Positions 18,227-26,822 of a stretch of DNA of 64,000 nucleotides are shown piece after piece. The notes below the pieces were generated by a model that saw nothing but the letters and a program-made list of their open reading frames with translations, did not search any database and was not told where the DNA came from. Within the stretch, counting starts at the first letter, position 1. Every line of letters starts with the position of its first letter. The DNA comes from Burkholderiales bacterium (lineage in GTDB: Bacteria; Pseudomonadota; Gammaproteobacteria; Burkholderiales; Burkholderiaceae_C), in contig JAGWTU010000002.1 of assembly GCA_028868825.1 (NCBI GenBank), forward strand, positions 1-64,000. Reading direction: 5' to 3'. The position numbers and the translations under genes were made by a program.

Positions 18227-19354
18227 ATGAGATCTTGCCGCAACTGCTTGTTACCGGAAGCCGCGCCCGGAGCCGACCTTGACGCGGGCGGGCTGTGCGC
18301 GCTGTGCCGACATCCGAAGCCGGACACGCGCGAGCGGGCCGAGGCCCTGCGCCAGGTGCGCGAGGCCGACCTCGAACGCGCACTGTCCGCCTGCCGGGGC
18401 CAGGGAAGCTACGACTGCATCGCCCCGCTGTCGGGCGGCAAGGACAGCGTGTACATGCTGTACAAGCTGAAGGTCGAATACGGCCTGCGCGTGCTGGCCT
18501 ATACGACCGACATCGACATGGGCGAGATCGCCTGGGCCAACATCCGGCGCACCGTGGCCAAGCTCGACATCGAGCATGTCGTCTACCGGCCGCCGATGGA
18601 CTTCTACCGCCGCCTGTTCCGCTGGCTGTTGATGAACCAGGAGGCGCGCGGCGCCGTGCACACCATCTCCTATGTCTATGCGCCGTTGTTCGAGGGCAAC
18701 GCGCTGGCACTGGCGATGGAAAAGGACGTCCCGCTCGTCCTCGCCGGTTATTCGCCCGGCCAGCCGATAGCCCAGCGCATGGAATACGAGTTCCCGCGCC
18801 TGGCGATTTCGAAGGTCGATTGGACGCCGCCCGAATTGCTGGCCTCGGGCGAATTCAGCGCCGACGACCTGCAGCGCTTCTGGAACCCGGCGCGCTACGG
18901 CGCCGATGCGCAGTTCCCGCGCTACCTGGCCCCCTACCATGCCTGGCGCTACGATCAGGACGCAACGATGAAGAAGGTGGTCGAACTGGGGTTGATCGGT
19001 TCGGCCAAATACGCCAGCCCGGTCTTCTCGAACCTGCCGATCAATTGGCTGTTGATGTATTCGGACCTGCGCAATTTCGGCTACAACCCCTATGCGCCGG
19101 AATTCTCGGACCTGATCCGCGATGGCAAGGCCGACCGGCGCTACTGGAAATTGATGGGCCGGGTGGTCGACTTCATCACCCTGAAGAAGATCTACCTGGG
19201 CTCGCATGTCAAGCACCACATGCACTGGCTGGGATTGCGCGACGAGGACTTGCGCATCACCCGGCCGAGCCGGCCCGAATGGCCCGATTTCGTCGTCGAC
19301 GACTGGGCCCGGACCGCGCCCGGGGCCGACCTGATCGCCGCGGCCGCCCCTTGA
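18227..19354 (+). CDS. PP-loop ATPase, N-acetyl-sugar amidotransferase-like
   Basis: A 375-residue adenine-nucleotide alpha-hydrolase (PP-loop) enzyme resembling WbpG/PseA sugar amidotransferases. The ATP loop is PLSGGKDSVYML (SGGKDS at 69-74). A zinc ribbon is predicted from Cys4/Cys7 (CRNC) and Cys24/Cys27 (CALC), as WbpG proteins have. NWLLMYSDLRNFGYNPY near the end is well conserved in form. WbpG relatives use ammonia from a HisH/HisF-type partner; no such partner is near here, so the nitrogen or sulfur donor is unknown. The ATG is preceded by a strong GGAGGGG site. It begins a plus-strand four-gene set, divergent from the XrtA operon. Confidence 0.8.
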   Translation: MRSCRNCLLPEAAPGADLDAGGLCALCRHPKPDTRERAEALRQVREADLERALSACRGQGSYDCIAPLSGGKDSVYMLYKLKVEYGLRVLAYTTDIDMGEIAWANIRRTVAKLDIEHVVYRPPMDFYRRLFRWLLMNQEARGAVHTISYVYAPLFEGNALALAMEKDVPLVLAGYSPGQPIAQRMEYEFPRLAISKVDWTPPELLASGEFSADDLQRFWNPARYGADAQFPRYLAPYHAWRYDQDATMKKVVELGLIGSAKYASPVFSNLPINWLLMYSDLRNFGYNPYAPEFSDLIRDGKADRRYWKLMGRVVDFITLKKIYLGSHVKHHMHWLGLRDEDLRITRPSRPEWPDFVVDDWARTAPGADLIAAAAP

Positions 19355-19369
19355 CCACCGGAAACGAGC

Positions 19370-21007
19370 ATGGACACCCCCGTGAACCGCGACCTGCCCC
19401 CCGCCCTGATCGATGAACTGCGCGCGATCGTCGGCGCCGACGGCGTCGTCGCCGATGACAGCAGCGTCGAGGCGTTGACCCGGACCTGCCTGCCCTTCCG
19501 CACGCTGCCGTCGGCCGTCGTGTTTCCGCGCGACGTCGGCCAGGTGCAGGCGATCATGCTCGCGGCCGCGCGCGCGGACATCCCGGTGTGGCCCGTGAGC
19601 ACCGGCAAGAACTGGGGCTACGGCGAGAAGGCCGCCGTCTACGAGGCCGGCATCACGATGATGCTGGAGCGCATGAAGCGCATCGAGCATGTCGACGAGC
19701 AGCTCGGCTACGCCGTCATCGAGCCCGGCGTCACCTACCAGCAGCTCAACGACCACCTCAAGCAGACCGGGTCGCGTCTGTGGGCCGACTGCTCGGGCAG
19801 CACCCAGCACGCGAGCGTGATCGGCAATGCGCTGGACAAGGGCCGCGGGCTGACACCGATGGCCGACCATTTCGGCTGCCTTTGCGGCATGGATGTGGTG
19901 CTGGCCGATGGCAGCCTGCTCGAGACCGGCGGCGGGCCGGCCGGCAACAACCACGTCCGCCACACCTACAAATGGGGCGTCGGGCCGTACCAGGACGGGC
20001 TGTTCGTGCAGTCCAACCTGGGCATCGTCGTGAAGTCCGGAGTCTGGCTGATGCCGGCGCCCGAGCGCTTCGACTTCGCCGCCTTCGAGTACAAGGCCGG
20101 ACCCGAGCGCCTGGGCGCCTTCATCGACGACCTGCAGTCGCTCGTGATGTCGCGCGCCGTGCGCGCCCACCCGCATCTGGCGAACGATTTCGCGATGATG
20201 TGCATCCTGGCCCAGTACCCGCACGAACTGCTGGGCGGGCGGCGCCATCTCAGCGAGGACGCGGCGGCACGGTGGCGGCGCGAGCATGGCGTGGCGCGCT
20301 GGACCTTCGGCTGCGGGCTCTACGGCAGCCGCGAGGAGGTCCGCTACCAGAAGCGCATGATCCGCAAGGTCCTCGGCCGCTACGGCATGGTCCAGTTCAT
20401 CGGCGCCGCGGTGCGCGACGATCTGCTGGGTCGTTTCGTGCGCTGGGCGGCGCCGATCGTCAACCGGATGCTGGGCAAATCGCCCGAATTCACCGACGTG
20501 ATGCTGCCGGCGATCAACCTGTTCCGCGGCATCCCGACCGACGATTTCGCGCGCCAGGCCTATTTCAAGTCGTTCAAGGAAAAACCCAAGGTCGACATCG
20601 ATCCGGCGCGCGACGGCTGCGGCTTCGTCTGGATCGGCCCCGTGGTGCCGTTCACGTCGGCACATGTCATGAAGGCGCTGGCGCTGACGAAGGCGATCTT
20701 CGACCGCCACGAGTTCGATTTCTTCGTCGAGGTCATCGTCGAGAGCCCGCGCTCGGTGATCGTGCTGGTAGGCGTCTTCTTCGAGCGCAACGACGCGGCC
20801 GACGCCGCACGGGCCAAGGCCTGGTACGAGGAGGCGCGACTGGCCTTCATCGAGGCCGGTTACCCGCCCTACCGCGCGACGACGATGAGCCAGCCGCACG
20901 CGTTGGATGCCAACCCGCCGTCGAAGGCGCTGCTCGCGGCGCTGAAGCATGCCGTCGACCCGAACAACCTGATCGCGCCCGGCCGCTACGGCACGCCGCA
21001 ACGCTGA
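19370..21007 (+). CDS. FAD-binding oxidoreductase, VAO/4-cresol dehydrogenase type
   Basis: A 545-residue flavoprotein of the vanillyl-alcohol-oxidase / p-cresol methylhydroxylase superfamily, which oxidises para-hydroxylated aromatics and similar substrates. The PCMH-type FAD domain covers about residues 50-240: FPRDVGQVQAIML, PVWPVSTGKNWGYG, YAVIEPGVTYQQLNDHL, WADCSGSTQHASVIGNALD and FVQSNLGIVVKSGVWLMP. The C-terminal substrate domain ends NNLIAPGRYG, the usual family ending. No signal peptide is seen, so it is cytoplasmic. No cytochrome partner gene is adjacent. It starts 15 bases after the PP-loop gene. The natural substrate is unknown. Confidence 0.85.
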   Translation: MDTPVNRDLPPALIDELRAIVGADGVVADDSSVEALTRTCLPFRTLPSAVVFPRDVGQVQAIMLAAARADIPVWPVSTGKNWGYGEKAAVYEAGITMMLERMKRIEHVDEQLGYAVIEPGVTYQQLNDHLKQTGSRLWADCSGSTQHASVIGNALDKGRGLTPMADHFGCLCGMDVVLADGSLLETGGGPAGNNHVRHTYKWGVGPYQDGLFVQSNLGIVVKSGVWLMPAPERFDFAAFEYKAGPERLGAFIDDLQSLVMSRAVRAHPHLANDFAMMCILAQYPHELLGGRRHLSEDAAARWRREHGVARWTFGCGLYGSREEVRYQKRMIRKVLGRYGMVQFIGAAVRDDLLGRFVRWAAPIVNRMLGKSPEFTDVMLPAINLFRGIPTDDFARQAYFKSFKEKPKVDIDPARDGCGFVWIGPVVPFTSAHVMKALALTKAIFDRHEFDFFVEVIVESPRSVIVLVGVFFERNDAADAARAKAWYEEARLAFIEAGYPPYRATTMSQPHALDANPPSKALLAALKHAVDPNNLIAPGRYGTPQR

Positions 21008-21015
21008 TCCGGGCC

Positions 21016-22134
21016 GTGAGCCAGATCCTCCTCACCGGGGCCACCGGCACGATCGGCAGCGCCTTGCTGCCGCGCCTGCTGGACGACCCGCAGGCCCGGG
21101 TCGACGTGCTGATCAGGGCCCGCGACGAGCCCGGCCTGCGGGCCCGGCTGGCTGAATTGCTGCACTACGCCGGCATCGCCGGCGCCGACGCGGCGCGCGT
21201 GCGGCCGCTGCGCGGCGACATCACCGAGGCCGATTTCGGCCTCGACGCCGCGGCCTGGCGCCGACTCGAGGTCGAGACCACCCACATCGTCCATTGCGCC
21301 GCCAGCGTCAAGCTGACGATGACGCCGGACGAGGCGCGCGCCAGTGCCGTGCTGCCGGTGCGCACGCTGTTGCGTCTGGCGCGCGCCGGCAGCGCGGCCG
21401 GCGCGCTGCGCAAGGTCGACCTCGTCAGCACCGTCGGCGTCTGGGGCCGCGAGCCGGGGGTGATGCCCGAGCGGCGGCTGCCCGAGGTGGCCGCGTTCCA
21501 CAACACCTACGAGGCGGCCAAGGCCGAGGCCGAACGCGTCGTCTGGGCCGAGGGCGAGGGCCTGCCGATCACGGTGCACCGGCCCAGCATGGTCGTCGGT
21601 GAGCGCGGCAGCGGCCGCGTCGTCCATTTCCAGGTCTTCTATCACCTGTGCGAGTTCCTGTCGGGCGCGCGCACCTTCGGCGTCATGCCCGACCTCGGCC
21701 ACACGCGGCTGGACACGGTACCGGTCGACTGGGTGGCGCAGGCCATCGCCTGGTCCAGCGGCGAGCCGCGGACCACGGGGCGGATCTTCCATCTGTGTTC
21801 GGGCCCGGACCAGGCGATCGCGCTGCCGGCGCTGCAAATGCGCGTGCGCGCACTGTGGGCTGCCCGGGGTCGGCGACTGCCGCGCCTGCATCGCGTCGAT
21901 CGGCGCTGGCTCGAGCGGCTGGTGCCGCTGCTCGGCCGCGTCGTGGGCGAGAAATCGCGCCGCGCTCTGCGCGCCCTGCCCCCGGTGCTGGCCTATCTGG
22001 CCGAGGATCAGGGCTTTTCTAATCAGGAGTCGGCGCTCACCTTCGCGGCCGCGGGCCTGCCGGTGCCGCCGATCGACAGCTACCTGGACGCGGTGCTCGG
22101 CTATTACCTCGATGTGCGGGGCAAGTCCTCGTGA
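21016..22134 (+). CDS. thioester-reductase-like extended SDR
   Basis: A 372-residue NAD(P)-binding protein of the extended SDR class, closest in appearance to the thioester-reductase / male-sterility group that reduces acyl thioesters. The dinucleotide site is LLTGATGTIGSALLPRLL (GxxGxxG at residues 8-14) and the catalytic pair is in NTYEAAKAEAERV (YxxxK). ITVHRPSMVVGE and THIVHCAASVKLT are group-typical. The start is GTG 21016, eight bases past the flavoprotein stop. It overlaps the ligase gene by 4 bases (GTGA), so the two are translationally coupled. No carrier domain is present, so the substrate may be an acyl-CoA or free-standing carrier thioester. A plain nucleotide-sugar epimerase is less likely. 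Confidence 0.78.
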   Translation: MSQILLTGATGTIGSALLPRLLDDPQARVDVLIRARDEPGLRARLAELLHYAGIAGADAARVRPLRGDITEADFGLDAAAWRRLEVETTHIVHCAASVKLTMTPDEARASAVLPVRTLLRLARAGSAAGALRKVDLVSTVGVWGREPGVMPERRLPEVAAFHNTYEAAKAEAERVVWAEGEGLPITVHRPSMVVGERGSGRVVHFQVFYHLCEFLSGARTFGVMPDLGHTRLDTVPVDWVAQAIAWSSGEPRTTGRIFHLCSGPDQAIALPALQMRVRALWAARGRRLPRLHRVDRRWLERLVPLLGRVVGEKSRRALRALPPVLAYLAEDQGFSNQESALTFAAAGLPVPPIDSYLDAVLGYYLDVRGKSS

Positions 22135-23891
22135 ACGCGACCGGCGCCGACACCGTCGTGCGGCTACTGGCGCAGCGCGTCGCGCAGACGCCCGGCGCCG
22201 TCGCCTACCGGATCGAGAACGCCGCGGGCAGCTGGGACGAACTGAGCTGGGGCGAATTCGGCACCCGCGTCGCGCGTCTGCGGAGGGCGCTGCGCGCGGC
22301 CGGGCTGCGCCGCGGCGACCGCCTGGCCGTCATCGCTCCCGTGTCCTTCGAATGGGAGACGCTGCACCACGCGGCGCTCGCCCTCGGCGCCGTGGTCATC
22401 GGCATGGATGGGCACGACCTGCCCGAACGCATTGCCGTGATGGCCGATCTGGCCGACGTCAGCGCCTGGGCGGTGGCCAGCGCCAAGCCGCTGGCGCGGC
22501 TCTCGGCGGCGCGGCGCGGCCGCGCGCGGCTGCTGATCGCCCTCGCGCCGCTGGAAGGTGCTGCCGTCGAGGGCCTGCCGCCGGCGACCGGCTGGGACGA
22601 CTTGTTCGCCGCGGCCGATGCCGCGGCCGACGCCGGTGCGCCCGACCGCGATCCGGAACCCGGCGACGAGGCGACGGTGATCTTCACCTCGGGGACCACC
22701 GGCGCACCCAAGGGCATCGCCTACAGCCATGGCCAGATCTGCCTGGCGGTGGCTCGCATCGGTGAGGCCTTCTCGTTCGCGGGACCCGAAAGCCGCCTGT
22801 TGTGCTGGCTGCCGCTGTCGAACCTGTTCCAGCGCATCGTCAACCTCTCGGCGGTGCGCCAGGGCTCGGCCACGAGCCTGCTGGCCGACCCCCGTCGCGT
22901 GATGGAGGTGGTGGCGAAGGTCGAGCCCGAGATCTTCATCGGCGTGCCCCGCTTCTACGAAAAGCTCTACGACGGCATCCGCACCCAGATCGCCGCGCAG
23001 CCGGCCTGGCGGCGCCGCATCGCGAACTGGGCCTGGGACGTCGGCCGCCGAGCCGCGGCCGAGCGCCCGCGGCGGTCCGCGCCGGCGACGCTGGCGCAGC
23101 GACTGGCCGAGCGCGCCGTGCTCGCGCGCGTGCGCGCCGTGATGGGCACGCGGCTGCGCTGCATGGTGTCGGGATCGGCGCCGATGCCGCGCCTGCTGCT
23201 CGATGAATTCGGCGCCCTGGGCTGGCTCGTGCTCGAGGCCTATGGCCTGAGCGAGAACGTCGTGCCGATGGCGATGAACCGCGTCGACGACTACCGCCAT
23301 GGCTCCGTCGGCCGTCCAATGCCGGGCAACGAGATCGTGATCGACGGCGATGGCGCCGTGAAGGTGCGCGGCGCCGGCCTGTTCGGCGGCTACCTCGGCG
23401 AGCCGGCCCCGCCGCCATTCGACGCCGATGGCTACTACCGCACCGGCGACCTCGGGCGCTTCGATGACGACGGTTACCTGTACTTGAGCGGGCGCAGCGG
23501 CGACATGATCAAGACCTCGACCGGTCGGCGCATCGCACCGGCCGGCATCGAGGCGCGCTTGAGCGGCCTGCCGGGCATCGACCAGGTGATGGTCGTCGGC
23601 AACGGGCGCAAGGGGCTGGTCGCGCTGTGCACCTGCGTCGGCGGCGACGATGCGCCGGCACGCGCGCGGCGCGAGCTCGCGCTGCGACAACGCATCGCCA
23701 CGCTCGGCGAGCATGAGCGACCGATCGCGGTGGCGCTGCTCCACCGGCCCTTCAGCATCGACGAGGGCGAGCTTACGTCCAACCTGAAGCTGCGGCGCGC
23801 CGTGATCGAGCAGCGCCACGCGGCGCTGCTCAAGTCGGCCTACGAACGCGCCGACCGCGGTCCCGCCGGCGCCGATCTGCCCATCGTCTGA
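22131..23891 (+). CDS. AMP-forming acyl ligase (long-chain acyl-CoA synthetase-like)
   Basis: A 586-residue ANL-superfamily enzyme that activates a carboxylic acid as acyl-AMP and probably transfers it to CoA. The P-loop motif is TSGTTGAPKG (residues 186-195). LEAYGLSENVV is the A5 motif, YYRTGDLGRFDDDGYLYLSG is A7/A8, and GDMIKTSTGRRIAPAGIEA is the hinge region. The C-terminal SNLKLRR matches the tail of FadD-like long-chain ligases. It starts at GTG 22131, coupled to the upstream reductase-like gene. The pairing suggests that an activated acid is handed to the SDR for reduction. Chain type (fatty or aromatic) cannot be judged by eye. It converges on the methyltransferase-like gene 18 bases away. 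Confidence 0.85.
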   Translation: MNATGADTVVRLLAQRVAQTPGAVAYRIENAAGSWDELSWGEFGTRVARLRRALRAAGLRRGDRLAVIAPVSFEWETLHHAALALGAVVIGMDGHDLPERIAVMADLADVSAWAVASAKPLARLSAARRGRARLLIALAPLEGAAVEGLPPATGWDDLFAAADAAADAGAPDRDPEPGDEATVIFTSGTTGAPKGIAYSHGQICLAVARIGEAFSFAGPESRLLCWLPLSNLFQRIVNLSAVRQGSATSLLADPRRVMEVVAKVEPEIFIGVPRFYEKLYDGIRTQIAAQPAWRRRIANWAWDVGRRAAAERPRRSAPATLAQRLAERAVLARVRAVMGTRLRCMVSGSAPMPRLLLDEFGALGWLVLEAYGLSENVVPMAMNRVDDYRHGSVGRPMPGNEIVIDGDGAVKVRGAGLFGGYLGEPAPPPFDADGYYRTGDLGRFDDDGYLYLSGRSGDMIKTSTGRRIAPAGIEARLSGLPGIDQVMVVGNGRKGLVALCTCVGGDDAPARARRELALRQRIATLGEHERPIAVALLHRPFSIDEGELTSNLKLRRAVIEQRHAALLKSAYERADRGPAGADLPIV

Positions 23892-23909
23892 CGCCGGCTG
23901 AGCGGCAGC

Positions 23910-24710
23910 TCAGACCTTGCGGGTGATGAATATCAGCCGGGACTTGAGCGGCGCGAGTCCGAACCAGACGCTGCGGACCACGACATCGAAACACCCTTCG
24001 GCGTCGCTCGGCAGCATGGCTCGGACTTCGTCGACCTTGTAGGCACGCAGCGTCGAGACCAAGCCGTCCCAGACGAACAGGACGGGCACGATCGGGATCA
24101 GCGTCGAGATCAGGAACTTCAGCAGCCGGTTCTTCTTCGCGAAGAACGGGATCAACAGGTAGAACGGCGCCGCCAGCAGCACCATCAGCAGGTTGTAGTA
24201 ACCCCGGTCGAGGTATTCGGCGATGCACAGGCCGTCGCCGGAAGAGCGGCAGAAATCGGCCAGCAATTCGCGCGCGGCCGCGGGCGGGAAATGATGGAAG
24301 GCGGTGAACAGCGTGCGGTAGCGGGGGGCGTCGGCCGGCACGGCCAGCGCGCTCACCGGTTCGGGCAGATAGCGACAATGCTCGGCACCGACCTCGGCCT
24401 GCACGAGGCGCCAGGCATCGACCGCCGGGTAGAGGTCCGAGAGGACGAACCTGTGCATCGCGATGCCCTGGCGGCGCGCCGCCGACAGCACCGAGACGAT
24501 GTGGCGGCCGCCGGCCGAGCCCAAGTCGAGGATCTCCGACTCGGGCGGCGTGCGCGACATCCAGTCCGCGATCGCCAGCGCGGCGCGGCCGTAGGGCGCA
24601 TAGACGGCGTGGGTCATCGCCAGCGCGTCGTTGAACGACTCGCGCAACAGCGATGGAAACCAGCTCTGGTCGTTGAATTCGAACAGCTGGAAACGCCTGA
24701 TCTCGAACAT
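23910..24710 (-). CDS. membrane-associated class I methyltransferase-like protein
   Basis: A 266-residue protein with a Rossmann-type SAM-binding motif I, EILDLGSAGGRHI (residues 59-71), then HRFVLSDLYPAVDAW (motif II acidic residue) and LFTAFHHFPPAAAREL, all consistent with a class I methyltransferase. Unusually, after the catalytic part it has two hydrophobic stretches (YYNLLMVLLAAPFYLLIPFF and a second around LIPIVPVLFVWDGLV), which suggest membrane association. A small hydrophobic substrate or lipid is therefore possible. It faces the four-gene set tail-to-tail. Methyl transfer is inferred from fold motifs only. Confidence 0.65.
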   Translation of the reverse strand: MFEIRRFQLFEFNDQSWFPSLLRESFNDALAMTHAVYAPYGRAALAIADWMSRTPPESEILDLGSAGGRHIVSVLSAARRQGIAMHRFVLSDLYPAVDAWRLVQAEVGAEHCRYLPEPVSALAVPADAPRYRTLFTAFHHFPPAAARELLADFCRSSGDGLCIAEYLDRGYYNLLMVLLAAPFYLLIPFFAKKNRLLKFLISTLIPIVPVLFVWDGLVSTLRAYKVDEVRAMLPSDAEGCFDVVVRSVWFGLAPLKSRLIFITRKV

Positions 24711-24790
24711 CGCGCGCCGGCCCTTCCACCCGCGGGCCTTTCGACCCTGTCGCCTTTCCAGGCCTGAAGTGTGGCTTGAAAAGCGGCTGC

Positions 24791-24826
24791 CGGAAACAAA
24801 AAAACGGGGGCTTGCGCCCCCGTTTC
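24791..24826 (-). terminator. rho-independent terminator after the PEP-CTERM gene
   Basis: A perfect 10-base stem (24802-24811 with 24816-24825) and a 4-base loop. Read on the minus strand the stem AAACGGGGGC/GCCCCCGTTT runs into a T-rich tract (TTTTTTTTG). It lies 30 bases after the PEP-CTERM stop codon. The plus-strand side has only TTT, so it works mainly on minus-strand transcripts. Confidence 0.9.
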
Positions 24827-24855
24827 TGCTGCAGCCCGAAGGCCTCAGGTACTGC

Positions 24856-25719
24856 TCAGGCAGCCGCCTTGGCCTTGCGGCGGCTGGCGACGGCCGCGCC
24901 GACCAGGGCCAGACCGGCCAGCGACAGGGCGCCCGGCTCGGGAACGACGCTGGTGAACGTGAAGTTGCCGGTGCTCGGGCTCTGGCCGGCGATCGGGGTC
25001 GTCACGACGACCTTGCCACCGACGATCGAGTACGTCGTGTTGCCCGAGTTGCCGCCGATCGAACCGACGTTGATGTTGATGTTGAACGGCGACGGGGCCT
25101 GGAAGAAGCCACCCGCACCGGTCGTGCCGGCCGCCGGCGTGAAGCCGAGCACGGCGCTCAGGACGCTGTTCGCAGAACCATTGCCGGTGTTGAGGGCAAC
25201 GGTAGCCAGGTTCGTCGGGTCTTGGCGCAGGAACGCGGTGCCGAGCGTGATCGTCGGGCCCGACGCGGTCACGGCAAACATCGTCATGTTCATGACGATC
25301 GACGTGGGATCAGCGCCGAACGAGGTCGCGAAGGCGCCCGTGCCCCAGGCGCCGCCACCGGCCAGGCTGTAGGTCGCGTAGATCGAGTAGCCGCCGAGGC
25401 CAACCGGCGACGACGACGAACCGTTGGTGAAGCCGTACAGCGCGTTCTGGGCCAGCGTCGGCTGGATGTAGATCGTGCCCGTCTCGGTCCAGGTCTGAAC
25501 GCCCGTGGTGCCATTGATGGTCAGCACGTTGGGGTTGGCCGAGGTGCCCAGCGACAGCGTGCCGCCGGTGGTGTTGAACGCGGCGGTGCCCGCGTCGACC
25601 ACGCCCAGACCGCCGTTGGCGGCTTGCGGGTTCAGGGTCACGGTAGCGGCGCCGGCGGCACCGCAAACAGCCAGAGCGCCCGTGGCGATGGCGGCGGAAA
25701 CAAACTTGGTAGAGAACAT
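24856..25719 (-). CDS. PEP-CTERM sorting-signal protein
   Basis: A 287-residue exported protein and probable exosortase A substrate. The N-terminal signal peptide ends near CGAAGAA. The C-terminus carries the sorting signal: VPEPGALSLAGLALVGAAVA (from residue 259) followed by the basic SRRKAK stop. Between them is a low-complexity, Gly/Thr/Asn/Ser-rich, Cys-poor beta-type domain typical of extracellular matrix proteins. The pattern WTETGTIYIQP and GYSIYATYSLAGG recalls flocculation-associated PEP-CTERM proteins, but this is only a resemblance. AAGGAG lies 7 bases before the ATG. The upstream sigma-54 site and downstream terminator make it a single-gene transcript, probably under PrsK/PrsR control. 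Confidence 0.92.
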   Translation of the reverse strand: MFSTKFVSAAIATGALAVCGAAGAATVTLNPQAANGGLGVVDAGTAAFNTTGGTLSLGTSANPNVLTINGTTGVQTWTETGTIYIQPTLAQNALYGFTNGSSSSPVGLGGYSIYATYSLAGGGAWGTGAFATSFGADPTSIVMNMTMFAVTASGPTITLGTAFLRQDPTNLATVALNTGNGSANSVLSAVLGFTPAAGTTGAGGFFQAPSPFNININVGSIGGNSGNTTYSIVGGKVVVTTPIAGQSPSTGNFTFTSVVPEPGALSLAGLALVGAAVASRRKAKAAA

Positions 25720-26027
25720 GCCAGCTCCTTGCTGAATGGTTTCAGTTTCGGCCCCGAATCCTGCAAGAGGATGCTTGTTTCAGGCGCCACGCCAGACAAT
25801 ATGCATGCCGCGTGCCAGGCCCCACACCATCACCGCAACATGTTGATATCAAAGGATTTTTCCTTCCATACCGAAGCAGAGGATGCGCCACCATCGCGCC
25901 GGTTGTAAAAAATCCCGACGGGTCGACCCCAAGGCGGTAGTGCCGGCGCGTCCGGGTCCCGCCCGCGACTGCTGCGGATTCGGCGCCCCTGCCATGGGAT
26001 AGACTGCGCCGCGATTCTGGGAGATCA
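25720..26027. other. 308-base divergent intergenic region
   Basis: It separates the minus-strand PEP-CTERM gene from the plus-strand ABC module. It contains the sigma-54 promoter at 25802-25817, a comparatively AT-rich stretch at about 25830-25870 where an activator site could lie, and a GC-rich lead into the ABC ATPase gene (GGGAG just before its start). I see no additional gene. Confidence 0.7.
25802..25817 (-). promoter_or_regulatory. sigma-54 (-24/-12) promoter of the PEP-CTERM gene
   Basis: On the minus strand the site reads TGGCACGCGGCATGCA. It matches TGGCACG-N4-TTGCW at every defined position except A for T at position 12. GG and GC are separated by exactly 10 bases. The start of transcription would be near 25791, leaving a leader of about 70 bases before ATG 25719 with its AAGGAG site. 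PrsR, a sigma-54 activator encoded at 37218-38585, is the expected activator. Confidence 0.85.
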
Positions 26028-26822
26028 GTGTTGAGCAGCGAGCCAGTCGCCATTCTGACGGGGGTGCACAAGTCCTACCGGATGGACGACGTGACGGTTC
26101 CGGTGCTGCAGGGCATCGACCTGCTGATCAGACCCGGGCATTTCACGGTCCTGCTGGGCCCGTCGGGCAGCGGCAAGACGACGCTGCTGAACCTCGTCGG
26201 CGGCATCGACCGCGCCGACAGCGGCGAGGTCGTGGTGGCCGGGCGATCGATGGCAACCATGAACGATGATGAGCTGGCCGATTTCAGGGCCAACCACATC
26301 GGCTTCATCTTCCAGAACTTCAACCTGATCCCGGTGCTGACGGCGTTCGAGAACGTCGAATACCCGCTCGTGCTGGCCGGCATGGACAAGGAGCGCCGCA
26401 AACGTCGCGTTCACCGCCTGCTCGACGCGGTGGGACTGGCCGACCGCGCCGACAATCGCCCGGGCCAGCTCTCGGGTGGCCAACGCCAGCGGGTGGCGAT
26501 CGCACGCGCGCTGGCGCACAAGCCCAGGCTCGTGCTCGCCGACGAGCCGACCGCCAACCTCGACAGCCAGACCGGCGAGGCGATCCTGGAATTGATGCGG
26601 GTGATGCAGGAGCAGTTCAAGATCTCGTTCGTCTTCTCGTCGCACGACCGCGCGCTGATGAGGGCCGCCGACGACCTCATCACGCTGCGCGACGGCGTGA
26701 TCCAGGCCATCCGTCGCAAGGCGCCGGATGCCGAACCCGCCGCCCCTGATTCGGCCCCTGATTCGGCCCCTGATTCGGCGCCTGATGCGGCGCCCGATTC
26801 GCGATCGCATGAACTCGGCTGA
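26028..26822 (+). CDS. ABC transporter ATPase, LolD/MacB type (module 1)
   Basis: A 264-residue ATP-binding subunit. Walker A is GPSGSGKTT (residues 44-52), the Q-loop region is GFIFQNFNLIPVL, the signature LSGGQRQRVAIARAL, Walker B LVLADEPTANLD and the switch His is in FSSHDRAL. This is the class that drives lipoprotein release or efflux from the membrane without moving substrate through a channel. The start is GTG 26028 or TTG 26031, behind GGGAG. The C-terminus is odd: a tail of five Ala-Pro-Asp-Ser/Ala repeats after the fold ends. It overlaps the permease gene by 14 bases. First gene of a four-gene module. Confidence 0.9.
   Translation: MLSSEPVAILTGVHKSYRMDDVTVPVLQGIDLLIRPGHFTVLLGPSGSGKTTLLNLVGGIDRADSGEVVVAGRSMATMNDDELADFRANHIGFIFQNFNLIPVLTAFENVEYPLVLAGMDKERRKRRVHRLLDAVGLADRADNRPGQLSGGQRQRVAIARALAHKPRLVLADEPTANLDSQTGEAILELMRVMQEQFKISFVFSSHDRALMRAADDLITLRDGVIQAIRRKAPDAEPAAPDSAPDSAPDSAPDAAPDSRSHELG
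26742..26801 (+). repeat. 12-base tandem repeat, five units
   Basis: Five 12-base units (GCCCCTGATTCG and variants) encode Ala-Pro-Asp-Ser/Ala repeats in the tail of the ABC ATPase, just before the permease start codon. The first three units are identical and the last two diverge, which suggests recent slippage at the left end. In the permease frame it is untranslated leader. Confidence 0.9.
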
